In this document: one piece after another, positions 1 through 11,538 of the stretch | Layout: each line of letters starts with the position of its first letter | Position numbering within the stretch: position 1 is the stretch's first letter | Source: Adiantum capillus-veneris | Lineage: Eukaryota; Streptophyta; Polypodiopsida; Polypodiales; Pteridaceae | Assembly (NCBI GenBank): GCA_014529385.2 | Contig: CM043961.1 | Span: 10,962,478 to 11,026,477, forward strand | Direction of reading: 5' to 3' | DNA: 64,000 nucleotides | Made by a program: the position numbers and the translations under genes | The notes under the pieces: model-generated | Database searches by the model: none | The model's input: only the letters and a program-made list of their open reading frames with translations | Told to the model about the DNA's origin: nothing

Positions 1-17
1 TGCTAAGACCTTAAACT

Positions 18-1274
18 TCAGCTTCTATGAAAAGAATAATACCAAAGAAAAAAGTAAAGTGTGTCACCTTCTTTAGGTAACTCGTAAAATCTAAGCATGG
101 CTTCTTGAAGCCTTCTAAGATCCACAAAAATATTGTTCCACATTGTGTAAGGAAAGCCCTTATTCGAAGGTCTTATGGATTGTTTCTTACCTTTTCCCCT
201 TGTCTTTGTTGCGCACGAAGCATAAAGGGAAGTTGGCATTGTGTCCTCAATGTGTAGGTATGTCCCAATGCGGGAGAACACATCTTCGTTTGTGGCTTTC
301 TTTCCGAGCTTGACCTTGTGAGGAACGGGAAATAGGTTTTCCACAATGCCATGTTCTTTGAGGGCATCCTTTAGGAGTTGAAAAATAGTCTGATAGGCTT
401 TGGTGCTGATTCCAGCCTCATCACAAGCTTGTTGAACGTCATCATCATTAACCACATTTCTTAATTTACGCATAAGGTCCTTGGTGACTGCATCCTTAAT
501 GTGCTTACCTCCAGGTGATTGTAAAATAGAAATAACATCCTCGGTATTGAGACAACTAGTGAGAAGGTTGACTCGATTATCTTGGCTTGTTCCACCGCAT
601 GCCTCCTGGATGAAGTTTCTAGCAACAAATAAACATAAATGTTAGAAAATAGTGTGAAGTAAGAATGCAACATGCAAGTAAAGACCAAATCACCTTGTGG
701 CTGTAACTCGTCGTTTGCGTGCTCCTCCGGAATGTGCAAGAGTTTCAATGGATGAATATGGGCGTTTGCGTTCCCTTGCACCAAGGGGTGTTTCTTTCAA
801 GTATGTGATGGTGTTGATAAGCTTCTGGATGTGGGACTCCTTTTCTTGCATTTGTTGTTCAAGAATTTTAACTACCCTCTCCGAAGAGGCAACACTCTCT
901 TGTAATGCCGTCGTCTTGAGGTGAAGAGCTTGACATTCGTGCATCCACATATGCAAAGAAGCACCTGCACCCATACACAGCCGCTTGCAATAGCTTAACA
1001 AGCATGCTTCTCCCCTCCCAAGAAATTGAAGAAATGTGGAAAGGCTATTAAACGGTGGATGGAAGCGGCTTATAGGATCGTAAAGGTGCAAATGGCCATC
1101 CACCCAAATGTCAACATTGGTCTCACAAGCGGTGCGACGTTCCTGTGATGACCTTTGATCACCTTCACTAGTGGTCTTCGGTGCAAATGCCGTGGGTAAG
1201 CGAATATGTATGCTTTTGGTGTGTGGAGTACATGGTGGTGGAAGCAAACCATTTGTGATGTCCGTGAGCACCAT
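18..1274 (-). CDS. Unrecognised two-exon protein with coiled coil, about 393 aa
   Basis: Exon 1 runs from an ATG at 1274 down to 694 and exon 2 from 618 to a TGA at 18. The 75-bp intron (619-693) starts GTGATT and ends TTGCTAG, and the phase-2 junction joins the two open frames exactly, which neither ORF shows alone. The first half has a hydrophobic patch (DIWVDGHLHLYDPISRF) followed by a heptad-like region (ALQESVASSERVVKILEQQ and onward) that should form a coiled coil, then a basic stretch (ARKRR) that could be a nuclear signal. The second half is helical and charged. A further GTGACA donor near 67 would allow exon 2 to end earlier and continue outside the window. An acceptor-like ACGCAACAG just upstream of the ATG means 1274 might instead be inside an internal exon. 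I recognise no family and assign no function. A CT-rich (sense strand) leader lies upstream. Confidence 0.55.
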
Positions 1275-1304
1275 GGAAGCTGTTGCGTGAGGACGCAAAT
1301 GATG

Positions 1305-1475
1305 AAAAGATAGAGGGGGAAGGGTAGAGAGGCCGAGCAGGATGGGAGGAGAGAAGGAGGGAGGGAGGGGAGGGAGAGATTGGGGAGGAGGAGGAAGGTA
1401 GGGGCAGAGAGGGAGAGGAGAGGGAGAGGGAGAGAGGAGGGAGGAGGGAGGAGGGAGGAGGAGGAGAGAACAAAA
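1305..1475. repeat. Low-complexity purine tract (plus strand)
   Basis: About 170 bases of nearly pure G/A on the plus strand, i.e. CT on the strand of the adjacent minus gene. It sits directly upstream of that gene's first ATG and could be its 5' leader or promoter-proximal pyrimidine stretch. The proline/serine ORF it encodes is a low-complexity artefact. The stretch from here to about 1890 holds nothing else I can identify; it is AT-rich. Confidence 0.7.
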
Positions 1476-1903
1476 TGTTTATTACTTTTTGGGGGAAAAG
1501 ATTTTTAAAAAAATGTACTTTCTAAGCTTGTGGGTTAAAAAATGGGTCAAAAAATGATTTTTGGATATGTATATATGTTGGGAGGGAGTTTTAAGTAAAA
1601 AACAAATAAAAATGAAAATTTTTAAAAAAAGTCAAGTTTTGACTCTTTTTGACCCACGGAATTGTTGATGTGGACACACCCCTTGCTTCCTTCACTTTAA
1701 AAAAAGCTAGAGAGAGAAAGCAACCCTTTAGGTCCACATCCTACATTTGTCTAAAAAAAAAGCTAGAAAAGCCTACTCAAAACTACCTTCTTCAATGCCC
1801 TTGCCCCCTAAACCCCACACAACATTAGCCTTAATCCCTAAAAATTAGGATTCCTTACAAGGCCCATGCAAGGTTCATATTTCTCCTAATGACAATGGTG
1901 CAT

Positions 1904-3509
1904 CTCGCAAGGTGTACAACGCCTTAATGTATTTGGGGATGCTCTACTTCTGGTAAGGCAAGTAAATGGAGCATGGACATGCAAGAATCCTAGTTTAAGG
2001 ACTCACTTAAGTGGTGTAAAAACCTTGTTGGGTAAGTTTGAAGAAGTTCAAATACACCATATCCCAAGGTCTCAAAACCAAGAAGCAGATGCCCTAGCAA
2101 GTGAAAGACTATAGGAAGTGGTGGTTGGAGCAATAAAACTAAAGCTCCCTCTATTTCAAGGCAGTGATGCCTTGCCTGACATCATGCATTTTTTGGAAAC
2201 AGGGGAATGCCCATCAGATTTAACAAAGGGACAGAAGCAATGGCTGACGCGGAAGGCCACAAGGTATCGACTCATCAATGATGGTTTGTACTGTAAGGGT
2301 AAGGACCAAATACTCAGGAAGGTCCCTCTCTCTCACGAAATCACGGGAGTAATTGCTAGCTGTCACGACGGGGTTTGTGGTGGTCACTTTGCCCTAAACA
2401 TAACAAGTAGGAAAATCTTGCAGGCAGGCTTCATATGGCCTAGCCTCAACCGTAATGTACACCATTGGTGAAAAACGTGTAAGTTGTGTCAAAAGGCCGG
2501 CACTAGGTCACTTATGCCTGAACCACAGACACCTATTCTCTCATATGGCCCATTTGAAAAATGGGGTATCGATGCCATTGGGCCATTACCTAGGGCCAAC
2601 TCAGGAAAATTCTACATTATCATGGGGGTCGACTACATGACTAGATGGGCAGAGGCTACAGCCACCACTAGAATCACAGCGGTAGAGGTAGCTAAATTTA
2701 TCTACGAGCACATATGTTGTAGGTTTGGCACACCTTTAGAGATCATCTCTGATAGAGGGCCAGGTTTCAGAGCAGACTTGGTAGGAGAATTAATGCAAAA
2801 ACTGGGCATTACAAGGAGGCACTCTTCACCATATTACCCTCAATGTAATGGCCTAGTTGAAAAGGTAAATGGAATGGTTTCTAAAATTATTACCAAGCAG
2901 GTAAACAATCATCCCGGAGACTGGGATAAGTATCTACTACCAGCTTTATGGGCCTACAGAACTTCATTTCGTACATCCTTGGGATTCACACCGTATCATC
3001 TAGTATTTGGTAAGGAAGCAATCTTGCCCATTGAAGTGCAACTACAAAGTCTCAGAGTAATGGCAAGCCAACTTCAACAACCCAACATGCATTTGAGAGA
3101 TCACATCATCAACTTGGAAAGACTGCAGCTAGACAGAGAAGAAGCAATAAATTATTATGCAGCACAAGCAGAGCATAGACGGCTTAGCTTTAACGAGCAT
3201 CTCCGGAAAAAAGAATTGAAGAAAGGAATGTTGCTGCTCCGCTACGACAATTGCTTCGACACGCGCAAGGATAAGAAACTCCTGCTCTGATGGGAAGGCC
3301 CTTTCATCATCAGGAAAAAGTATGCCAATGGAAGCTACCAGCTGATGGAGGCTGATGGAAAACTTCATAAAACTAGGGTAAATGGTTGGCGACTTAAACC
3401 TTATTTTCTTCGATTTGACCAGGCTCCACCAATTGACATTCCAGATGAGGACACACCATCAGCCGCCACCTCCGACGATAATGATAAAACAGATGATCTA
3501 GAGACATGA
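1904..3509 (+). pseudogene. Ty3 pol remnant: RNase H tail and integrase
   Basis: The RNase H tail is seen in the segments VFGDALLLVRQVNG and HIPRSQNQEADALA (about 1925-2095), followed by an in-frame TAG. The integrase zinc-binding region covers about 2340-2510, with its second half interrupted by a TGA at 2469. The DDE core has Asp at 2571 (GIDAIG), Asp at 2751 (SDRGPGF) and Glu at 2859 (NGLVEK), giving the expected D-x35-E spacing. A TGA at 3288 replaces what is normally an Arg in the RWEGPF motif. The frame then stays open to a natural stop at 3509. Integrase would insert element cDNA into chromosomes, but this copy cannot be functional. Confidence 0.85.
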
Positions 3510-3521
3510 ATGCCTCTAGCC

Positions 3522-3533
3522 AAAAGGGGAGGG
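3522..3533 (+). other. Polypurine tract of the Tat element
   Basis: AAAAGGGGAGGG lies four bases before the LTR start TGATGGGG. This is the usual primer position for plus-strand DNA synthesis. Confidence 0.75.
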
Positions 3534-4370
3534 CTAATGATGGGGGCTTTTCACAAGCCAAGCTCCCATACCCCTCTTCTCTTGTCCCCACCCCATGAAA
3601 ACCCCTCTTAGGGAGGGAGTGATAAAAGGCATTGGAAAAAGTAAGAAAAAAAATAAAGTATGATTATGTAAATATATAAGAAAGGTAAAATAGGACACCT
3701 CATGCCTGCGGGGTAGCCCATCCCCAACTTCCCTCCTTTTTCTTTATTGTTGCCCCGCCGGGTGTCCCTTTTCCTCTCCTCCACTCAAAAGGTCAACCCC
3801 CTCTCTCTTCCCCTTGTCCTTTCTCCTTTCTCTCTCCCCTCAAGCTACCCCACCTTTCACCAATAATGCATTATAAGTCACCAATAATGCACCCTAACTC
3901 ACATGCAACTTAATCTATCTTCCAAAATAGTATACCCCACCCCCTCTTTCTCTCTCCTATCATATCCCATGACCCAAATACCCCCCTCTCTCTCTAAAGG
4001 GCGCCATGTCTCTTGTCTTGTAGCTAAATAACCTCCCCCACACTCACACACACTCAGTTTCACTGAAAAAGGTGCCCACATATCCATCCCCACCCGGTGG
4101 TTACCTAATTTTTCTTGTGTTCACACACATCTGCACACAGATTCACCTCTGAACACACTCCCCTCTCTCCCCTCTTGTAATTACTTTATTCGCCATGTCA
4201 CCTCTCACTTTTTTTCATCAACCCATCTCTCTCTCTTAGTCTCTCTCTCATGAGACTGCTGTTATGGCACATATACACACAGCCAGACAAGTGGGGCCCA
4301 CAGTCACATGGCCTATGTAGATAATGATTTCTTCATTTCTAAATTCTAGAATTTCTCCCCCCTCCTCCCC

Positions 4371-4378
4371 TATATAAA
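4371..4378 (+). promoter_or_regulatory. LTR TATA box
   Basis: TATATAAA in a C-rich context (ctcccc before, gagggg after), about 830 bp into the LTR. An AATAAA about 300 bp downstream (4681-4686) is the likely poly(A) signal, so the repeated R region would start shortly after 4400. Confidence 0.65.
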
Positions 4379-4854
4379 GAGGGGTCACCATCACACTAAG
4401 GACACACACCATCACCAAAGAGTACATTATGCATTGTGTGTGCCTAGTGCACACACACACATCCACACCATCACCATCACCGCGATCACCATGCTCGTCT
4501 TAAGCATGACCTCTACACCCTTGGGCTATGGAAGATGAAGGGAAACTAAATGAAGGATGATGGCCGTAACCCTCGTGCGAGTCTTCGCCATCAACTCCCA
4601 CCTATCCGCCATGTGCTCTACCACGCTCTCCCTTCTCATTCCCCTACCCTATGCTCCCCATTTCATCACCTTATTCTCTAAATAAAGCTTGAGGTTTTGT
4701 GAGTATGTTTTCTTGCAATGTTTATCCCATGTGAGGTGTGCGGAATTTCCACCTAGTCTTGTGTTTGGAGTGAGCTTGTGTATGTGTGAAGGGTGTGCGG
4801 ATTCGCCATCCTTTTGTGATGCCTAAGTACTAAGCCGCTATACCCCCTCCCTCA

Positions 4855-4857
<3 letters not shown>

Positions 4858-4899
<42 letters not shown>
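4858..4899 (+). repeat. (CT)21 microsatellite in LTR U5
   Basis: Uninterrupted CT dinucleotide run on the element's sense strand, downstream of the inferred transcription start and poly(A) signal. Confidence 0.9.
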
Positions 4900-4902
<3 letters not shown>

Positions 4903-5203
4903 CTCATTCCCTTTCCTCTTCATCATTGCTCCCAAGCATCCATCTCTCTTGGATGAAAACTTTGTTATGGTGGTGTGTTGTTTGCGTCCTAGCCGCTGAA
5001 GCTAGGTGGTGCCCCCTGTTTGCTTTACCATGATAGGCTCGAGGCGCGCCATTTGGTCCCCGGTGTTTTAGAGGCCGTCGGGGTTCGCTTTGCTCCCGTC
5101 AGCACGTACATTTGATCACCTTGACTCTATATAACCCCAAACCAAATCAAACAAATATCAATAGCTCAAAACAATTGATACAAAATTATTTGTTTAAACT
5201 TAC

Positions 5204-6415
5204 TGCTTGTAGTGATTCAACCATTGCGTCGAATGGCTTGCGGGAAATGTGGTTGTACTCTAACAACCATCGCCAAGTATCAAATTTTGTATGTCGCTCC
5301 CGATACTTGACCATCTCTCTGGTTGGTCGACTAAGAGTGATATTTTCCTAAGTTAGCAATAACAATAACAAATCATCAACTATAATCTTTATAATAATTT
5401 ATTTATGTTGTATATTAATCAATCTTACATATTTGTCCTTCCATGTTGCTTTGCCTCCCGAGCCATAGTGCGTGGGAGTTTGTCTGGTGCGAGCTTCGTG
5501 TGGTTGTCTATAGGAGCCCAGTGCAGCCTAGTCACTCTTTTCTTGCATTGCCCACTCCCACTCCACATCTATCATGTTGCCACCTTGATAGCTCCTATCA
5601 GGATCTCTAACTTGGTTGGTCGCTATGCCCCGTACACTAGACTGCTTGTTTTTTAGAAATGTTTTTATGTAGCCCTCCAACCACCGTTGTGAAAAACGTT
5701 GATCGAGGACATTTGGAAATATAGCATGCAACGCGTTCTCAATGTAGCATGCATGATCAAACAGTTGGTCTCTAAACTTTACAAAACAATTCTTATACAT
5801 CAAATGTATAAGAATCTGAAGATAGCGTCAAAAAGCCCCGTCTTGTGTTGTACCAAAGTCCACCTCCCCACCATATTTTACCCTGTAGTGCATCCATGCG
5901 TGTCTGGCACGGTATGTCAGTATCCTCATCCTCTACGTCAGGGAGGAAACAGTCCAAAATATTCATGCTTTTGTGAGGGTGCGACCTTTGACATACATGC
6001 CAATAAAAACACTACTAAGCAAGCCATATTTTTCAAGGGCACGACTAGGAATCTCCTCGTCCATTCTCTAACTAATGTTCAAAGTCTTGGGCAATGTCAC
6101 AAGCTTTCAAGATGTATGGCTTTGAACGAAAACATAGCTTTGTGTATCTGTTGGTTGCGGAGGGGGACACAATCTGGGGACAATTGAGTTCATCTATATC
6201 TGCAAATAAGAGTGAGGATACGCTGAGAAGATTTAAAAGTGAACCACCATCTCCCCTTCAGAGAGAAAGTTGTTGGAAGCAAGGAGAAGATGCAAGGGTA
6301 TAAAGGCTTCAAAGGGGCTTTCCTCACCATAGAAGCGCCTTCCCCAGCTTCCATTTGTAGGCACCGGTAAATTAAGATCTAGAATTAGCTCTTCTTTAGA
6401 TAGTAATGATCTCAC
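5204..6415 (-). pseudogene. Broken multi-exon gene of unknown family
   Basis: At least four exons can be read on the minus strand. Exon A (6415-6328) ends at a GTGAGG donor. Exon B (6199 to about 6075) starts after TTTGCAG and continues exon A in phase (residues FYDIDELNCP across the junction). Exon C (about 5814-5429) has a GTAAGA donor and contains FDHACYIENALHAIFPNVLD. Exon D (5347-5204) is exactly 48 codons in phase 0 between CTTAG and GTAAGT, with the segment KFDTWRWLLEYNH. Exon B ends in TAG, the 5.95-6.07 kb part needs frame changes, and exon C holds an in-frame TAG at 5528. The next exon on the left would fall where the Tat LTR now ends (5101). The family is not recognised; a decayed DNA-transposon protein or a host gene are both possible. 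Confidence 0.5.
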
Positions 6416-6553
6416 ATGCTTCTTCTATTTCCACCACTTGGCTTCACTTAGATGGAAAACATCCTCACCATTACCACCATTATCATGCCCTATTTCATCA
6501 TCGTGCCCTATTTGTAAGCAGAATCTTTTTCCCCCATCATAGTTGTCGATCGA

Positions 6554-6555
<2 letters not shown>

Positions 6556-6625
<70 letters not shown>
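6556..6625. repeat. (AG)35 microsatellite
   Basis: Perfect AG run followed by a short (AAG)n. It lies upstream of the broken minus-strand gene, so on that gene's sense strand it reads as CT. Confidence 0.95.
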
Positions 6626-6628
<3 letters not shown>

Positions 6629-8957
6629 AGAAGAAGCTACATCACTTTCTCATAACTAGGCTACATCTACAACAGTAAAATGCACAAGTAATGAGCTAGA
6701 AGATATAGTAAATCTTAAGTTTAGCCTACACTTTCTCTCTCAAGAAATTATGAAAAAAGAATTTTTTACAAGAGATCGTGTTGAGGTGGAAACTCTTACA
6801 GGTCCTAAACAAGACCTCAAAAACTTCCTAATGTGACAATAGCACAAGTTTGATTTCCATGGCACCACACATTTGCAAATTTCTCAATGTGTAGGTTGAT
6901 CTCGTGGAAGCTCCAAAGCCCTAATCTTGCATCCCAAAATCAACAAATGGTCATGTGATCAGCACAAGTTGACATCATTAGAATGTAATCCAAGCCTCTA
7001 ATTAGAAAAATATCAAAGCGTAAGCACCAAATGTTAATCCAATTAGTAAAAAAATAGTGTTCAAATTAGCAAAGATTAGTGAAATCATCAAGGGGTTAGT
7101 GAGAAATTAGAGTGTGTAGGCACACAATTAGCAAGATATGGTATCAAATTAGGGGATATTGAACACATTTCCATGTACGCACATATCCAAATTTCACAAA
7201 GCAACAAACATGCAAAAGGAAATAAGTGAAAAATTTAGTGAGGAAACATGTTTGATTATGCCATAATTACACTAACGTAGAATATCAATCCTTGAAAACA
7301 GTGCCAAATGTTGGGGGTACCATCGTAGCATAGCTCCAATGATCAACACATAAATGTCAATCTGGAGTGATGAGCTACTCGGATAGGGCATGGAAACACT
7401 CACAAGATTAGTGATCTAATTATGACAACACAAATGGTGACTTTAAGTGGTGAGCTTGTCTGCTTATGGAGGAGCTAAGCCGCAATGATTGGTGATCTCT
7501 GCATCCAATTCTCTTTCCCAATCACACACACTAACGATTACAATGATTCACACATAATTGATCCCATCATGCAACACAATAATCACAAGCTATTTGGACA
7601 TTTGAACATATGGGCACCCGCCTAGTCAGACACCACATTTGTATGCTATTATTTTGTCAAACTAGTGTGTGTGTGTAAATCATGATTCTAGAGTAGAAAA
7701 TCTTTTTTCTAAGTTGTAATTCTTTCATGATATGTATAAAGATCCATGTGAGCTGGCCACTAGCCATTTAGGAAGCCCTAAGTATAAAAGACAATAACCT
7801 TAGTATGAAAAGGAGGCTTATCTTTTGGAGAAAGAGAGATCTTTGTGTATGTACACTCAAGTGGCCAAGCTACTCCAATTTGTAATTAGCTTTTGTAATG
7901 ATTGGGTAATCCAATTTCAATTCTCAAACCTGCATTATGTTCCTCTTTCCATTCTCTTTCAATGAATTGTAAGCATTTCAAGCTCTGTTGAGGTCTGTGA
8001 CTATGCATCTACAAGCCTAATCTTCAATTTCAAGTGCTTAAATCACGGTTTTTTTACAGTTTGACCACAAGAAAGTGTTAATAAACCTTAGAGTCACGTA
8101 GTTAGGTTGTTTTGTTGTAGTTTCTGTGATTCATATACCTTGTTAGAATGTTGTCAAACTTTTTATACTAGTCTCTTTAGGCCTAGTGAAGCTTCCCTTA
8201 AATACGATCCGATTTTGGTAGTCGAAAAAATGGTGTGATGACCTAGAGTGGCAAGATAGGACATAGATAGATTTTCCAATCATGGAGTGATGATCTTTTT
8301 ATTGAGTTGATGAGTTCTCTTGTTAGATTCACTTTTTAAGGACTAAAAGTCTCAAAGAGCCTATGTGCCCCATCTGAGTCACTTCCCTTAGTATTAACAT
8401 TATGTTAGTCCCAGATAGCTATGGTACTGATATTTGTCTTAGATGGTGAGTGACCTAGCACGTGTTTTGAGTTTTTTTCTCCGGATATTAATATTTGTGC
8501 CATGGGCGGTCACTTTTTAGAATGTGTATGCTATCACGTGAGTTAACCGGAGAGGATTATTAAAAGATCAAAATGTATCAAAATGTATACATACAAAGAG
8601 GGGAGGGGTTTTTTTAAATAGACACGTAGTGTAAATATAGTATGTATATTGAGGTATTATTAATAACCTCTTGAACGCACGTGATATAGGAAGCTTTTGA
8701 TAAGTGACCGCCCCGGGTATTTGTGTTCCTTTTACACTAGCAGCAAGGTAGCTAAATGGGGGTTTAGTACTTAATAGAGTTTAAAAGTCAAGGACTAGTC
8801 TTGCTAGATCTATTCTTGAGAAGTCAAGAGAGTTGGTGAGTGGGATAGCTAAAAACATTTCATTCTTCAATTTTTGTGTTACTTTCAGAGTGATGTAATA
8901 AATTTTTATTAACGACTTTAATTTGCATTGTTTTTGTATCTAGTTTCTTTTCAATAC
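6626..8957. other. Non-coding stretch, no gene recognised
   Basis: AT-rich sequence with no sustained reading frame. A TATAAAAG-like motif near 7783 and a TGTTGGGGG at about 7309 could belong to an old LTR, but I could not find a matching second end or a target duplication. Confidence 0.4.
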
Positions 8958-8989
8958 ATAGAAGTAGGGTAAGTAAAAACTACTTCTAT
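8958..8989 (+). other. Hairpin with splice-donor-like loop
   Basis: A perfect 10-bp stem (ATAGAAGTAG pairing with CTACTTCTAT) closes a 12-base loop GGTAAGTAAAAA. Related hairpins with a shorter stem occur at about 13829-13853 and 19870-19894. It immediately precedes the ~280-bp repeat arrays in all three places. Confidence 0.5.
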
Positions 8990-9174
8990 CAAATTTGGGC
9001 TGAATGATCGAGACAAAATTGCTAAGACCCATATTTTGACCAAAATCACTATAGCTCTAAAATTTTGAAAAATTGATGGTAGAGACCTAAAAGTTGATCA
9101 AAACCCAAAAAGTTGGTGCTCAAGGGCCTTAGAAAATTGACTAGGTGAAATTTAATAAGTTTCATCAAATTCTT

Positions 9175-10700
9175 TGGTGGAACATGGATCGCACAATCCA
9201 TGTACCTCAAAGAGTAATGTTGTAGAAAAGTTGCCAATGGCACTTTGTATCAATAGTACCTTGCTTTGGGAAACTTTAGTTGCAAGAAAGTTTCAAAAAC
9301 AACATCAAAATTGGTTGACAGGGCAAAAACCGCAAAAAGCATGGGTTTCAGACACAAAATTGGGCCTATCTTGAGATTCTAAGATCCAAATCACAAAAGA
9401 ACAAGTGGAACAGTTAGAGAAAATAGGTGTTTAGTAATTGTGAAGATTAGAAATTCATCAGTGGTGATTATGGATTGCGATGCATATACCTCGGAGAAAG
9501 AATGATGCAAACTTAAGACCATCTAACCTCTTGAATAGCTGATACCAAATTTTGAGATCATATTAAGCTAAAAAAGACATTCAAGTCAAGGAAATTGAAA
9601 AAACCACTAAAAATAACTTTGTTTGATCAAAAGTTTTCTCAAATTTGGAGTTTTGGGGAACAACTTCAAAATAGCATTTACAACTAGCTGACCAAGTTTC
9701 ATGTCAAAATGAGGTAAAACATGGATCGCGATCCATGTGCCTCATCATAGTTTTTTGTTGACATTTGAGGAGTAGGTCACTAAGACTATTTGAAACACCT
9801 TGGCAAAAAAGTTGAAAAAAGTGGTCAAAGAACTAAAATTTAGAAAATAGTCTTAGTGACATACTCATCATAGTTTTTGGCTGACATTTGAGGAGTAGGT
9901 CACTAGGACTATTTGACTATTTCCTCAAAGGCACATTGGCAAAAAAGTTGAAAAAAGTGGTCAAAGAAGTAAATTTTAGAAAATAGTAAAAACCCGCTAA
10001 AATAGCCCTAGAATTTCACTTTTGGCCGACATTTTCTTGTCCAAATCCAAAAATAGTTTTGAGATAGCCTAGAAATACCTTCATTTATGAGTGGTTCAAT
10101 TTTGGGGTCAAAAGCTCTCCAAACATAGATCGCGATGCATGTACCTTTACCAAATTTGTGAGCCAAAACCAAGCCACATTGATCTACATGCTATTTCTAA
10201 CCTAATCCCAAAGTTTCAACATCAAAACCCAAGTCAAAATCCAAAAATTGTCCAATTAATCCAAGGAAGTGCAAGAATTGACCTAATTGCTAATCTAGAG
10301 GTCCAAATCCAAAAAGCTTGATACCATAGCCTCTAACAATATCGATGATCCTAATGGTACGACAAAAATTCAATTTGGCCTCCAAACATGGATTTTGATC
10401 CATGTGTCCATGGTAATAATTTGATTTAAAATTTTCCCAAACTATAGTGCACATATAAGGAAACATATCCCCAAGTCCAATTTTGAGAAAATGAGCAAAT
10501 TTGGGTTAAAAGGCATCAAAACAATTGATAGACTTAAAACCATAGAGCAGACCTAGGGTTTGACATTTGACTTGCCAAAACAAGTCCAAATCCAAAAAAA
10601 GAAGAGATATAGCTTGTAAACATAGAGTGCAATAAGCTCCCCAAAGATCAAGTCTAGATGTGGTGGAACATGGATTGCAATCCATGTACCCCAACCTCCA
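9175..10700 (+). repeat. Degenerate ~280-bp tandem array with palindromic cores
   Basis: Six units are marked by a near-palindrome of the type ACATGGATCGCGATCCATGT, followed by ACCTC or similar, at about 9183, 9472, 9718, 10123, 10385 and 10668. Spacing is about 245-290 bp apart from one interval of 405, which contains an extra internal duplication of 123 bp (9741-9863 and 9864 to about 9990). Flanking phrases such as CAATTTTGGGGTCAAAA recur in diverged form. No open reading frame runs through it. Function unknown. Confidence 0.65.
9741..9990 (+). repeat. 123-bp direct tandem duplication
   Basis: Two copies begin CTCATCATAGTTTTT at 9741 and 9864, each containing GACATTTGAGGAGTAGGTCA and GGCAAAAAAGTTGAAAAAAG. 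They differ by a few bases and a small insertion. Confidence 0.85.
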
Positions 10701-11533
10701 AAGCTAGTGCAAATTGGTATAGAGCTTATACATGACCTTGTCTAGCTACTACTGTTAGAATTTAAAGTCAAAATTTGATAGAGTCTCTTAATAGTGGGGA
10801 TATCTGACTTGATGAGCCCGTAGCTTTACTTTATTACATTCTTATATCTCAAGTTTGAGCTAAAAATACCGTATGGAGAGCACCACAAGAAAAAGTTCAT
10901 GTGTCCTAGTCTTGAGATAGTTTTGAGTGTTGTTTCAAGTGCAATCTACCAAAATCTCTCTAACTTTTGCTATACAAATCCAGACTTAGTCAATAAATCC
11001 ATAATAAAAGTTTTAAAGCAATAGGACCAGAAGTTTTAGTGTCAAAATTTTACAGGTTTTCTAATTTCAGACTTTTAGGGTACCCAAAAGTAGTTTCCAT
11101 AGACCAAAGGCTTGCAAAGACCTGACTTTGAAAGACTTCACCACAGACAAAAAAAGGGATGAGTTGCACTAAGCTAAGGTGGGATTTTCAATGACTTTCT
11201 TGAGAGCATTAAGTGAGCCTCAACCATGACAAATCATCCACCATAAGGGTTTTCTACTCAACTTAGAGATCTACAAACTGCGAAAAATATTGCAACACCT
11301 TTAACAATGGGATTGGGAGAGGACCTAGAGGACATCCCCATTGATCACCAAACCCAATGTGAGATCATCAAAACCAATGATCCACAAGAGTTCTAATAGA
11401 TTACATTCATGAGGGCTTGTATAAGTTCAGAAACAGGGACCTTTTGGGTTTCCAAGCCTATTGACACCCGTGTGAGAACATACTCTTAATGCATGCAACC
11501 ACCAGTTTCGTGAAAATTGCATGGAAAGTTTAC
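10701..11533. other. Non-coding stretch, nothing recognised
   Basis: No reading frame of note and no repeat partner seen within the window; it lies between the palindromic array and the foldback element. Confidence 0.4.
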
Positions 11534-11538
11534 TCTCT

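Larger units (their letters stand above)
1890..5101 (+). mobile_element. 5'-truncated Ty3 retrotransposon, Tat lineage
   Basis: Order of parts: end of an additional (archaeal-type) RNase H, integrase, polypurine tract, complete 3' LTR. The presence of a second RNase H just before integrase is the hallmark of the plant Tat clade. Gag, protease, reverse transcriptase and the 5' LTR are absent, because the upstream sequence at 1-1.8 kb is an unrelated gene. The LTR ends are near-inverted (TGATGGGGG and CTCCCGTCA), which fixes the right boundary at 5101. The element is dead: it lacks most of pol and carries several in-frame stops. Confidence 0.85.
3538..5101 (+). repeat. 3' LTR of the Tat element (1,564 bp)
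   Basis: Begins TGATGGGGGC right after the polypurine tract and ends CTCCCGTCA; the two ends are imperfect inverted repeats (7 of 9). It contains a TATA box at 4371, an AATAAA at 4681 and a (CT)n run at 4858-4899, so U3, R and U5 can be assigned approximately. Only one LTR is present in the window, so its age cannot be estimated. Confidence 0.8.

Noticed and set aside
7309-8060. Solo LTR with TATA-like motif
   Set aside because: A TGTTGGGGG start and TATAAAAG are present, but no CA end with a matching target duplication could be found.
9175-10700. CRISPR-like array
   Set aside because: Units are ~280 bp and degenerate, the repeated core is a palindrome in diverged DNA, there are no cas genes, and the setting is a plant nuclear genome.
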